NCBI RefSeq assembly: GCF_030397575.1
Contig: NZ_JAPNXS010000005.1
Coordinates: 124,001-188,000 of the forward strand
DNA length: 64,000 nt
DNA from: Psychromonas sp. 14N.309.X.WAT.B.A12
GTDB lineage: Bacteria; Pseudomonadota; Gammaproteobacteria; Enterobacterales; Psychromonadaceae
Direction: 5' to 3'
Shown here: piece after piece, positions 1-8,224 of the stretch
How the letters are laid out: each line of letters begins with the position of its first letter
Numbering within the stretch: the stretch's first letter is position 1
Notes under the pieces: generated by a model
Databases searched by the model: none
Told to the model about the DNA's origin: nothing
What the model saw: only the letters and a program-made list of their open reading frames with translations
Made by a program: the position numbers and the translations under genes

Positions 1-1
1 A

Positions 2-274
2 ATACATGCCACCCCTGGTAGTTTTTGCTTTTGGATTGCCTTACCTATTAATGTCTCTAGCCATGATTTACGAGATAAAGCCGCGCAACATGGAATATTA
101 ATAGAATCAGGTGATACGCTATTTATGCAAAAAGATGCCCCTAAGAATTATATTCGGTTAGGTTTTTCTGCCATGAATAGTGACAAAATTTTGCCTGGCT
201 TAGAAATTTTAGGTGGCCTCATCACTGAGTTAAGCCATGGTTTTATCGAACCTTTACAAAAACGTGTTGTGTAA
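2..274 (+). CDS. C-terminal part of a MocR/PdxR-type regulator or class I aminotransferase (partial)
   Basis: An open frame runs in from the window edge to a TAA stop. The 90 visible residues resemble the end of the aminotransferase domain in MocR-family GntR regulators and related PLP enzymes: a GSFCFWIALP stretch, then AAQHGILIESGD, then YIRLGFSAM. In that family this region binds PLP or substrate and is followed by a short helix, as here. The N-terminal part, including any winged helix and the PLP lysine, lies outside the window, so a stand-alone aminotransferase cannot be excluded. Confidence 0.6.
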   Translation: MHATPGSFCFWIALPINVSSHDLRDKAAQHGILIESGDTLFMQKDAPKNYIRLGFSAMNSDKILPGLEILGGLITELSHGFIEPLQKRVV

Positions 275-308
275 AATGAATTAACTTAAAATAGTATCGC
301 TCTAATAA

Positions 309-418
309 TACCAATTACATTAAATAAGTGTTCTCAATTTTGCGAAGGAAAAATCACTTAGTTTAAAGCATTAGTTGAGCCTTTCGAAGATTAACTTCGT
401 TAATTAGTATGATTGGTA
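309..418. repeat. MITE-like element with imperfect terminal inverted repeats
   Basis: A non-coding 110-bp block begins TACCAATTACATTAAATAA and ends with the imperfect reverse complement; about 15 of 19 end positions match. Nested shorter inverted repeats (AAGTG/CACTT, CTCAA/TTGAG) lie inside. It sits between the aminotransferase-like gene and the Fur-regulated operon. Short elements with TACCAAT ends are, from memory, common in Shewanella, Colwellia and Psychromonas genomes; no second copy was seen in this window. Confidence 0.45.
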
Positions 419-435
419 CAATATCCCATATTAAA

Positions 436-458
436 CTAATCACCGCCTTGGTGATTAG
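436..458. terminator. Hairpin downstream of the partial regulator gene
   Basis: A perfect 9-bp stem, CTAATCACC and GGTGATTAG, encloses a 5-nt loop. No clear T-tract follows, so it may be a weak or factor-assisted terminator. Confidence 0.35.
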
Positions 459-577
459 TGACAAACTTATTACTCCCCCTATCATCTGATATCACCAATA
501 GTATTATGATGTGAATTTCGACACTGTTTGCTTGTCGATTGTTGCAATCAAAAAATAGCTCATATATCATCCAATAA

Positions 578-596
578 GATAACGATAACTATTATC
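578..596. promoter_or_regulatory. Fur box
   Basis: GATAACGATAACTATTATC matches 16 of 19 positions of the classical Fur box GATAATGATAATCATTATC. It lies about 95 bp before the first gene of the siderophore operon, as expected for iron repression of reductase and transporter genes. Confidence 0.75.
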
Positions 597-691
597 AAAA
601 TGATAGTTGCTTTGTCTCTGAGGCATACCTAAACCGTACGTTCAGTTCAATCATCTATACTAATTAATAGGCGTATTTACCCTTAACCATT

Positions 692-1441
692 ATGTCTAAT
701 CTAGCTAAAAAACCAGATTCACTCACCTCCATGTTTAACTTATGCAAGCAAGTTATCCCCTATTTAGAGGGTAAGTTTGAAGATGTAGATTCATCATTGT
801 TAATGACGCTTGAAGATGACCAGTGGCTTAAGGGAAATCATTATGACCAAGCTACTATCCGTGCATTACAAAATGATTTAAAACATCACCTCCCTAATGC
901 AGGTAATGCTTACTACCAAGCTAGAACTTGGCATCTATTATGTTGGCAACCCATCTATATCGCTTTTATCAGTATCTATGGGCTACAAAAATTACCAGAT
1001 TTTTCCTGTTTTAAACAACAACGTCAGCACAATGCAATTATTGGCTATGTATTCCAAAATAATACAATGTTAGCAGGCGATATAAAGCAATTGATCGTAC
1101 AAGCAGGATCACAACTTGCCCCTTTGATTGAACATTACCGAATACAGCTTGATCACATTGAGCGCTGTCGTCCAGGTTATGCCCATCGTTTTGTTGCCGA
1201 TTTAATTTTTGGTAATTTACTGAAAGTAAAAGAATTAGTAACAGGTTTTAATGATCAAGATATTTTATTACATGCTCAGCTCTGGGTTGATGCCATGGGC
1301 TTGCCCCACAAGTTATTGGATTCGTTAAAACCTCGACATGATAAGACTATCGACTTCATCAGAAGCAGTTGCTGCCTTGCTGATAAGATAAATGAAAACC
1401 TCTGTGCAGATTGCCCAAAAGTACATAAAAATAAACAATAA
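692..1441 (+). CDS. Siderophore ferric iron reductase, FhuF-like (AHA_1954 family)
   Basis: This 249-residue cytosolic protein probably reduces Fe(III) in imported ferric siderophores so that iron is released. The sequence ends with a CC-x10-C-x2-C cysteine pattern (SSCC...CADC), the 2Fe-2S binding signature of FhuF-type reductases. The rest is the variable alpha-helical body of that family. It is first in a Fur-box-preceded operon; the next gene is the ABC ATPase, which starts 10 bp after this stop. The start ATG has no strong ribosome-binding site, but upstream sequence is non-coding. The family call rests on the cysteine pattern and operon context. Confidence 0.75.
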   Translation: MSNLAKKPDSLTSMFNLCKQVIPYLEGKFEDVDSSLLMTLEDDQWLKGNHYDQATIRALQNDLKHHLPNAGNAYYQARTWHLLCWQPIYIAFISIYGLQKLPDFSCFKQQRQHNAIIGYVFQNNTMLAGDIKQLIVQAGSQLAPLIEHYRIQLDHIERCRPGYAHRFVADLIFGNLLKVKELVTGFNDQDILLHAQLWVDAMGLPHKLLDSLKPRHDKTIDFIRSSCCLADKINENLCADCPKVHKNKQ

Positions 1442-1451
1442 GATTCTAATC

Positions 1452-2279
1452 ATGAGTTTAACCAATCAACAAACTGCTTTACCTATTAGCCTAACCACCC
1501 ATGACCTAGTTGTGGGCTATTCAATGCCTGTTGTTAAAGGCGTTGATTTAACTATTCAACCAGGAAAAATTAGCATATTAATAGGCTCTAATGGATGTGG
1601 AAAATCAACTCTATTAAAATGTTTAGCCCGTGTACTCCCTCCCATTAGTGGTCAAGTATTGTTAAATGGCAAAGCCATTCATCAGCAACCAGCTAAAAAA
1701 GTGGCTAAAATGATGGCCTTATTGCCACAAGGGCCAATCGCACCAGAAGGTTTATCGGTTAAAGAGTTAGTCTCACAGGGGCGTTACCCACACCAAAGCT
1801 TTTTAAAGCAATGGAGTAAAGAGGATGAGCAAGCGGTTGAACAAGCAATGCAGCAAGCAAATGTTGAAATGCTAGCAGACCGTTCTATTGCTGATTTATC
1901 AGGTGGTCAACGACAACGATGTTGGATTGCTATGGTATTAGCACAACAGACAGATATTATTTTATTAGATGAGCCGACCACTTACTTAGACTTAAAAGTA
2001 CAAGTTGACCTATTAAACTTACTCAGCGACTTAGCCCACCAGCATCAACGTACCCTAGTTATTGTGTTACACGAACTTAATTTAGCCGCCACCTATGCTG
2101 ACCATTTAATCATGATGAAAGAAGGTAAGGTATATGCACAAGGTACACCTGATCAGGTATTTAATGCTGATAACCTGCAAGCTGTATTTGGATTAACCGC
2201 GAAGGTCATGAAAGATCCCGACAGTGATGCTTTACTGTGCATTCCAATGACTCAACAATCTTCTCAGGTAGCATCATGA
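1452..2279 (+). CDS. Iron-siderophore ABC transporter ATP-binding protein (FepC/FhuC type)
   Basis: This 275-residue ATPase would power import of ferric siderophore through the inner membrane. Visible are Walker A GSNGCGKST, Q-loop LLPQG, signature LSGGQRQR, Walker B IILLDEPT and the switch histidine in VLHELN, the usual FecCD-partner layout. I chose ATG 1452 because the longer frame from 1392 would overlap the reductase by about 50 bp and gives a non-homologous N-terminus. It overlaps the next permease by four bases (ATGA), so translation is probably coupled. The siderophore substrate cannot be read from sequence. Confidence 0.85.
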   Translation: MSLTNQQTALPISLTTHDLVVGYSMPVVKGVDLTIQPGKISILIGSNGCGKSTLLKCLARVLPPISGQVLLNGKAIHQQPAKKVAKMMALLPQGPIAPEGLSVKELVSQGRYPHQSFLKQWSKEDEQAVEQAMQQANVEMLADRSIADLSGGQRQRCWIAMVLAQQTDIILLDEPTTYLDLKVQVDLLNLLSDLAHQHQRTLVIVLHELNLAATYADHLIMMKEGKVYAQGTPDQVFNADNLQAVFGLTAKVMKDPDSDALLCIPMTQQSSQVAS

Positions 2280-3274
2280 CTCGTTCAAAATGGCTAAGCT
2301 GGTCAGGCATATTGATCATGCTAGGTTTATTACTGTTTGCATTCATCTGGCATTTATCGATTGGTACCAAAATCATCCCCATCGATGAATTGATACAATC
2401 TTTTTATGCTTACAACCAAGATAATTTTAATCACCTGATTATTCAGGAGCTACGATTACCTAGAGCATTAATCGCAATCTGTGTTGGTGCTTGTTTAGCG
2501 GTTTCAGGTGCATTAATGCAAGGCGTCACACGCAACCCTTTAGCAGATCCAGGACTACTAGGCATGCTCACCGGAGCTGCATTAGGGGTAGTCTATTGGT
2601 CGACTTTCGTCAGTAGCGCTTCTTTAGTTTGGCTACCTTTAGTTGCTGCTATAGGTGCTTTAATCAGTGCAATCATTGTATGGAGTATCGCATCACGTGT
2701 TACAGGTGGTATTACCCCCTTAAGTTTAATTTTGTCTGGTTCTGCTTTTACCGCTTTTACTGGGGCGTTATTAGCTATACACCATCTGCTAGACCAACAC
2801 ACCTTTGAAGAAATGCGCACTTGGTTGGTAGGCTCATTGCTAGCTAGTAACTTAGCAACCCTCTACTGGTGCTTACCTTGGATCATCATAGGTTTGGTTG
2901 CTGCCATTATGCTTGCTCCAAGTGTGACTGCTTTATCTATGGGAGAGGAGGTCGCCACAGGGTTAGGGATTAATATTCCCCGTCGTAAATGGCAGTTATT
3001 GACTTGCGTTGTTATCTTAACATCTGTATCCGTTGCCTTAGCTGGACCTCTCGGTTTTATTGGCTTAGTTATCCCGCATGTGGTCCGGTTCTGGGTTGGT
3101 GCAGATTATCGTTGGATTATTCCTTACTGTATTTTACTCGGTGCGGTATACCTATTATTTGTTGATACCCTAGCTCGTTGGTTAATTCAACCACATGAAA
3201 TAGCGACAGGATTAATCACGATCTTGATTGGTGCACCATTATTTATTTGGTTAGTGAAAGTGAGGGTTCGTTAA
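2276..3274 (+). CDS. FecCD-family siderophore ABC permease, first subunit (FepD type)
   Basis: A 332-residue polytopic inner-membrane protein with about nine or ten hydrophobic segments. It has the FecCD hallmarks LRLPRALIAICVGACLAVSG near the N-terminus, TRNPLADPGLLG, and GPLGFIGLVIPH near residue 265, the region that contacts the ATPase. ATG 2276 overlaps the ATPase stop and fits the family start better than the upstream ATG at 2237. It pairs with the following permease to form the heterodimeric channel. Confidence 0.85.
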   Translation: MTRSKWLSWSGILIMLGLLLFAFIWHLSIGTKIIPIDELIQSFYAYNQDNFNHLIIQELRLPRALIAICVGACLAVSGALMQGVTRNPLADPGLLGMLTGAALGVVYWSTFVSSASLVWLPLVAAIGALISAIIVWSIASRVTGGITPLSLILSGSAFTAFTGALLAIHHLLDQHTFEEMRTWLVGSLLASNLATLYWCLPWIIIGLVAAIMLAPSVTALSMGEEVATGLGINIPRRKWQLLTCVVILTSVSVALAGPLGFIGLVIPHVVRFWVGADYRWIIPYCILLGAVYLLFVDTLARWLIQPHEIATGLITILIGAPLFIWLVKVRVR

Positions 3275-4308
3275 TGCATTTCACTTTACGCTTATTTAAT
3301 CAAGCCATCTCATTACGCATTAACGGCTACGCTTTGTTATGCTCAGCCTTTTTATTTTCTCTGCTTTTAGCTACTTTTTTATTTGCTACAACACAAGGAA
3401 GTTACCCTCTTTCATTACATGATAGCGTGATGAGTTTACTAGGACAGCAACAGTCAGTAATCGATCCACAAACCGACGTTATTATATGGGAGTTTCGTTT
3501 ACCAAGAAGTTTAGTTGCTATATTGAGTGGTGCCCTATTCGCTTTATCAGGTGCATTATTACAAAATATGACACGTAACCCACTTTCTGACCCAAGCTTA
3601 GTTGGGATCAGCCAAGGTGCGGCCTTAGCCGTTGTGACGTTGACTATTTTATTCCCTAATTATATTGATGACTGGCGTGAGATTGCTGCCTTTTTAGGGG
3701 CTGTTAGCATTACTATTGTTATTCAACTATTGCGAGGTAATGACCACCCTCTTAAATTCATTTTATTAGGGGTGGGTGTTGCAGCCTTTATCAGCGCTAT
3801 CATTTCTAGTTTACTCACCTACGGTGACTTGCCCTCTGCAATGGCAGCACTATCCTGGTTAGCTGGCAGTACACATAATAGTAACTGGCACGATGTCAAT
3901 ATGCTATGTATGGCTTTTATCTTGATCATATCTCTAACACTGTACCAAGCGAGAATGATGTCAGTGATCAGCTTAGGTGATGAAGTTGCCATTGGGTTAG
4001 GCATTAATCTGAAGGCCATCATGCTCATTCAGCTTACCATTTCCGTGGCAGCAGCTGCAGTTGCAACAGCTGTCGTAGGACCATTAGGATTTATTGGGTT
4101 GTTAGCACCGCATTTAGCTCGCAAATTAGTACGTTGCGGTCCTGTAAATCATCTATTTTTAACTGCATTAGTTGGCGCTATTTTAGTGTTAGCTGCGGAT
4201 ATTATTGGTAAAAATTTATTTGCACCAACACAACTGGCTGCAGGGTCAGTCACCGCATTAATTGGCGCGCCTTTATTCGCTTACTTATTAATGACGAAAA
4301 AAACATAA
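3274..4308 (+). CDS. FecCD-family siderophore ABC permease, second subunit (FepG type)
   Basis: A 344-residue polytopic membrane protein, paralogous to the preceding permease. It carries the same marks: FRLPRSLVAILSGALFALSG, MTRNPLSDPSLVG and GPLGFIGLLAPH. It starts at an ATG that overlaps the previous stop (TAATG), which implies coupled translation and matched subunit amounts. The longer frame from 3247 lies inside the upstream gene and is unlikely. It should act as the second half of the siderophore channel. Confidence 0.85.
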   Translation: MHFTLRLFNQAISLRINGYALLCSAFLFSLLLATFLFATTQGSYPLSLHDSVMSLLGQQQSVIDPQTDVIIWEFRLPRSLVAILSGALFALSGALLQNMTRNPLSDPSLVGISQGAALAVVTLTILFPNYIDDWREIAAFLGAVSITIVIQLLRGNDHPLKFILLGVGVAAFISAIISSLLTYGDLPSAMAALSWLAGSTHNSNWHDVNMLCMAFILIISLTLYQARMMSVISLGDEVAIGLGINLKAIMLIQLTISVAAAAVATAVVGPLGFIGLLAPHLARKLVRCGPVNHLFLTALVGAILVLAADIIGKNLFAPTQLAAGSVTALIGAPLFAYLLMTKKT

Positions 4309-4322
4309 TCTAAGGAATTGTT

Positions 4323-5249
4323 ATGAAATGGATAGTAGGATTAATCGCTTTATGTCTCAGCATCAATGCTTTGGCTTTTTCTGTCACATTAACACATCAA
4401 TATGGCACATTAAGCATTGATAAAAAGCCATTAAAAGTCGTTTCGGTAGGGCAAGTTGACCATGATGATATTTTATCTTTTGGCGTTAAGCCGATCGCAA
4501 TACGTGATTGGTATGGTAACCAACCTTACGGTGTGTGGCCATGGGCACAATCAGCACTAGGTGATGCTAAACCTGTGCTACTTGATCCTAGGATAATAGA
4601 TTACGAAACAATAGCAGCGCTAAAACCCGACCTCATCATAGGCGTGTCTGCCGCTTTAGATGAAAAGGAGTACCAAAAGCTAAATTCAATTGCACCGACA
4701 CTCGCAGGTCCTAGTGATTATGAAAAATGGACCATTCCTTGGGATGTTCGACATTTAATGATTGGAAAAGCACTAGGCTTTGAAGCCGTGGCTAAACAAC
4801 ATGTCACCTCATTACAGCAAAAACTACAAGAAGTTAAATCACAACATCCCGAATTTGAGGGAAAAACGGCAGCTGTTGCTTTTTATTATAATAAACAGCC
4901 CGGTGCTTATGCCAGCAAAGATCTTCGCTCTCAATTCTTAATGAGTTTAGGCTTTATTATCCCTGAAGAAATTGACCAAATTGCTGGTGATGCTTTTTAT
5001 GCTTCATTCAGTGAAGAGCGATTAGATCTTTTAAATAATGATATTGTTGTTTGGCTAGCCTCAGAGGAAGCGGTCGAAAGTGCTAGCACAGCTATCTTCC
5101 GAGAACGTATGTCTTTCTATAAAGACCATAAAGAATACTTTACAGGCGATCTTGTGGGAGGAGCTTTCTCTTTCTTCAGCTATTTATCAATCCAATATTT
5201 AATAGATGAGATGGTACCGGAATTGGCTAAAGTAACTGCTTCAGATTAA
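4323..5249 (+). CDS. Periplasmic iron-siderophore binding protein (FepB/FhuD type)
   Basis: A 308-residue class III binding protein with a Sec signal peptide (MKWIVGLIALCLSINALAF, cleavage near residue 19). The mature part has the family pattern: KPLKVVSVGQVDHDDILSFGVKPIAI near the start, then IAALKPDLIIG, then an inter-lobe helix near residues 140-170. It delivers ferric siderophore to the FecCD channel encoded upstream. The gap to the permease stop is 14 bp with an AAGGA site. No TonB-dependent receptor gene is present here, so the outer-membrane partner is elsewhere. Confidence 0.85.
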   Translation: MKWIVGLIALCLSINALAFSVTLTHQYGTLSIDKKPLKVVSVGQVDHDDILSFGVKPIAIRDWYGNQPYGVWPWAQSALGDAKPVLLDPRIIDYETIAALKPDLIIGVSAALDEKEYQKLNSIAPTLAGPSDYEKWTIPWDVRHLMIGKALGFEAVAKQHVTSLQQKLQEVKSQHPEFEGKTAAVAFYYNKQPGAYASKDLRSQFLMSLGFIIPEEIDQIAGDAFYASFSEERLDLLNNDIVVWLASEEAVESASTAIFRERMSFYKDHKEYFTGDLVGGAFSFFSYLSIQYLIDEMVPELAKVTASD

Positions 5250-5286
5250 TGGTTAATGGTTAAAAATAGGGTATGAGCTGTGTCAC

Positions 5287-5820
5287 TTAATGCCCTATCA
5301 CACTTTCTTCAACTTTAGCCATTTGTCGGTTATCCCTTACTAAACGTATAATGGTACTTAGATTTACCGTTATTAATGTTGCCTCTAATAATGTACCTCC
5401 AATAGACCCAACTAAAATATTATTAATTAACCAACATACCGCCCCAATTAAAAAGGCAATGCGCATTTTAATCCCTTTTAAAACAAACACAGCATAAGTA
5501 CCAATACTCATGCCTAGCATAGGCCATAGTTCCCAAATGCTGTCAGCAAAATAGATAGCACTACTAAGCCCTATTACAATAAACAATAAAGCGACAACAA
5601 GAGAAGAAACGTAAATAGCTGTTACCGTTCTAAACGCAGATAATAAAGCACTTAACGCAGAAACAATCGAGCCTAATAACAAATAATGTACAAGGTGATT
5701 TAAGTTAAACACCACCATCATAATTTTTAACTTTTTATCGTCCTTTTGGAAAAATGTACACACTCCAAGTAAAAAGCTTAGAAAGCCTAATAACTGTGCG
5801 AAAAATAACTGGTCGTTCAT
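5287..5820 (-). CDS. YgjV-like inner membrane protein
   Basis: A 177-residue protein with about five or six membrane segments, matching the Imp-YgjV family in length and pattern (LLGFLSFLLGVCTFFQKDDKKLK at the start, then NLNHLVHYLLLG). The family's function is unknown to me. I chose the internal ATG at 5820, which starts MNDQLFFAQ, because the longer frame from 5862 overlaps the end of kduD by 16 bp. It follows kduD by 26 bp on the same strand and may be co-transcribed with it. Confidence 0.65.
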   Translation of the reverse strand: MNDQLFFAQLLGFLSFLLGVCTFFQKDDKKLKIMMVVFNLNHLVHYLLLGSIVSALSALLSAFRTVTAIYVSSLVVALLFIVIGLSSAIYFADSIWELWPMLGMSIGTYAVFVLKGIKMRIAFLIGAVCWLINNILVGSIGGTLLEATLITVNLSTIIRLVRDNRQMAKVEESVIGH

Positions 5821-5846
5821 AAATTGAGTACTCTCATTAAAGTCAG

Positions 5847-6608
5847 TTAACGCGCTAACCAACCACCATCCACGGCGATCGTGTAACCATGCATATAACT
5901 AGCAGCTTCTGACGCTAGAAAAACACAGGGTCCAGCAACATCAACGGGTTTTCCCCAACGTTGTGCAGGGATCCGCGCTAAAATAGCTTCATTTCGTTCC
6001 AAATCTTCTCTTAATGCAGTCGTATTATTGGTTTCCATGTAACCCGGAGCAATGCTATTTACATTAATATTATGCGCGGCCCACTCATTAGCCATTGCAC
6101 GAGTCAATCCCATTAACGCACTTTTAGAAGCGGTATAAGACGGTACTCTAATGCCTCCTTGAAAAGATAACATGGAAGCAATATTAATAATTTTTCCGCC
6201 ATCACCTTGCTTAATAAACTGTTTTGCCACCATTTGAGACATAAAAAATGCAGTTTTAGCATTTACATCCATAACGTCATCCCAATCTTTTTCAGTAAAA
6301 TCGATGGCATCCTCTCGACGAATGATGCCCGCGTTATTGACTAAAATATCAATGCGCCCATATTCTTTGATGGTTTGTTCAATAAGAGAAGGAATTTGTG
6401 CCTGCTTTAGCAGATCTGCCCTAAGGTCAAGAAAACGATGACCATTAGCTTGCATTTTTTTCATCGTTTCAGAGGGAGCGCTGCGATTAACACCAACAAT
6501 ATGGGATCCAGCTTCGGCGAGAGCGAGCGCTATCGCCTGACCCAATCCGGTGTTACAACCGGTTACTAGCGCAACTTTCCCTGTTAATTTAAAGGAATCA
6601 AGAATCAT
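5847..6608 (-). CDS. kduD: 2-dehydro-3-deoxy-D-gluconate 5-dehydrogenase, SDR family
   Basis: This cytosolic short-chain dehydrogenase is predicted to reduce 2,5-diketo-3-deoxygluconate to 2-keto-3-deoxygluconate in uronate (pectin/alginate type) catabolism. It has the cofactor motif TGCNTGLGQ, the NNAG motif and the YxxxK catalytic pair in SYTASKSA. At 253 residues from ATG 6608, preceded by AGGGG, it equals E. coli KduD in length. No other uronate gene is nearby, so it is an orphan. Other SDR substrates remain possible. Confidence 0.75.
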   Translation of the reverse strand: MILDSFKLTGKVALVTGCNTGLGQAIALALAEAGSHIVGVNRSAPSETMKKMQANGHRFLDLRADLLKQAQIPSLIEQTIKEYGRIDILVNNAGIIRREDAIDFTEKDWDDVMDVNAKTAFFMSQMVAKQFIKQGDGGKIINIASMLSFQGGIRVPSYTASKSALMGLTRAMANEWAAHNINVNSIAPGYMETNNTTALREDLERNEAILARIPAQRWGKPVDVAGPCVFLASEAASYMHGYTIAVDGGWLAR

Positions 6609-6831
6609 TGTAAGCCCCTTAACATTCGCACAGATAAATATAAATATAAATATCGTCAACAGATTCAGTTAAGCAATACCATGATTGCTTTGAACGGTGA
6701 AAAAGATGAGAAACGATATAATTACTATATGATGCATTAACGTTAACACCAACTAGTCCTCATCACACTAATTAAGTGTTTCCAAAAAAGATTAAACAAC
6801 CCACTTTTATCCCAAGCTATCAGGTTAGATC

Positions 6832-7161
6832 ATGAATAAATCATTAAAAGCAGCGTTACTCTCAGCACTTATATATCCCGGTGTCGGCCATCTTTCTTTA
6901 AAGCGCTATATTTCTGCACTAGTGTTTATCATTGGGTTTTCAATTCCCATGATATTACTATTCAAGAAAATAATGGAAAAGGCTAACCAAGTTGTCGCCC
7001 AAATTGAACATGGCCAAATAGGTATGGATGTATCGTCCCTTTCAAATGCGCTAAACACTTCAGCAGCAGGAAGTATGCAAATGTTAGATGTCTATTCTTA
7101 TCTTATGTTGGCAGTGTGGCTCATTGCACTGCTGGATATTTACCGAGTGAGGAATCATTAA
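6832..7161 (+). CDS. Small two-helix membrane protein of unknown function
   Basis: A 109-residue protein with hydrophobic stretches near residues 7-45 and 86-103, joined by a polar helix. The N-terminal PGVGHLSLKRY stretch recalls the PGxG turn of TM2-like small membrane proteins. I do not recognise a family with confidence. It stands alone between two divergently oriented neighbours and ends just before a strong hairpin. Confidence 0.55.
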   Translation: MNKSLKAALLSALIYPGVGHLSLKRYISALVFIIGFSIPMILLFKKIMEKANQVVAQIEHGQIGMDVSSLSNALNTSAAGSMQMLDVYSYLMLAVWLIALLDIYRVRNH

Positions 7162-7169
7162 CAAAGGAG

Positions 7170-7206
7170 ATGACACCAAAGCAATCTTTGTATTCTTTGG
7201 TGTCAT
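7170..7206 (+). terminator. Rho-independent terminator-like hairpin
   Basis: A perfect 12-bp inverted repeat, ATGACACCAAAG and CTTTGGTGTCAT, has a 13-nt loop. It lies between the converging small membrane protein and the stress protein genes; a T-rich stretch follows some ten bases later. It could serve both directions. Confidence 0.65.
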
Positions 7207-7216
7207 TGACTGGTCG

Positions 7217-8071
7217 TTATTTTTTCAATAATAATAGATCACAAGGCAACTCATTTAAGAGTGCCGTTGTAGTACTACCAACCCAGAGTTGCTCTAACTT
7301 GTTACGAGTCACTAACCCCATCACTAAAATATGACAGCTATTTTTATTAATATATGTCGCTAATACCTCTTCAGGCACACCCTCTAATAAAACACACTGG
7401 TTTGTAGCAATTCGGTGCTTTTTAGCAAAATCCATCAAACCTTGTTTATGTTGGGATAGCACCTTACTTTTATACTGGCTTAGTACCGAAGTCACATAAT
7501 AACAATGTGCTACCATCCAACTTGCTTTTAACGGCTTAGCCCAACGTTCAGCCAATGCAACAATATTCGCATCAAGTGCGCCCGAGCGAGCATGCTCGTG
7601 AAGTGGATCAACGGCAGCCACAATACTTAAGGGTTGATGCCAAGCCTGCTTACTTAATAATAGTAACGGCGCGTTAATCGCGGTGAGACGTTGGAAAATA
7701 GAGTGTCGCTGGGCGACTGCATTATCTTCGATAACCACTAAACTCTGTGAGTCATTCGCTATCTCTGCATTTAAAACCGATAGATAATCGGTGGATTTAT
7801 TGATGCTAACCTCCACATCAATAGCATTCATCGCGAAGAATTTAACTAATTGTGCTTTTTTTAACTCAATTTTTGCCATTATTTCATCAGATAATATTTC
7901 TTTCTCTGCAAATAAATGCCAATATCCGCGCCCCTTTAATTGTGCACTTGCATCAATGATGATTTTCAGTGTTTTTTGGTTGGGCAGGATCAGATGAACC
8001 ATCTTATCCAATGACTTAGTTTGGTAAAAAAAGCGACTGTCGATAAACCAAATAAATTGTTCTTTTATCAT
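7217..8071 (-). CDS. Tandem universal stress protein, UspE-like
   Basis: A 284-residue cytosolic protein with two Usp-like halves (about 1-145 and 146-284). The second half ends with the Usp nucleotide-loop pattern G-x2-x-x9-GSTT (GLVTRNKLEQLWVGSTTTALL) followed by CDLLLLKK, typical of ATP-binding Usp proteins. The first half keeps the fold pattern but lacks a clear loop, as in UspE. It is divergent from the Kef-type antiporter; linkage of Usp genes to ion transporters is common. Target or ligand is unknown. Confidence 0.75.
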   Translation of the reverse strand: MIKEQFIWFIDSRFFYQTKSLDKMVHLILPNQKTLKIIIDASAQLKGRGYWHLFAEKEILSDEIMAKIELKKAQLVKFFAMNAIDVEVSINKSTDYLSVLNAEIANDSQSLVVIEDNAVAQRHSIFQRLTAINAPLLLLSKQAWHQPLSIVAAVDPLHEHARSGALDANIVALAERWAKPLKASWMVAHCYYVTSVLSQYKSKVLSQHKQGLMDFAKKHRIATNQCVLLEGVPEEVLATYINKNSCHILVMGLVTRNKLEQLWVGSTTTALLNELPCDLLLLKK

Positions 8072-8224
8072 TTATAAATTCACATGAATTAGGGGTTAAT
8101 CGAGTATATTGTACTATTCTCACCATTACAATTTGCGCGTTATACAATGCCTAAAACAACTAATTAGCTTTAATATAGTTAATTAAAATATAGGCATAAC
8201 GCCTAACATGACTAAAGAGTTGTT

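Noticed and set aside
7116-7334. A 72-codon plus-strand frame
   Set aside because: It overlaps two better genes and the terminator hairpin between them.
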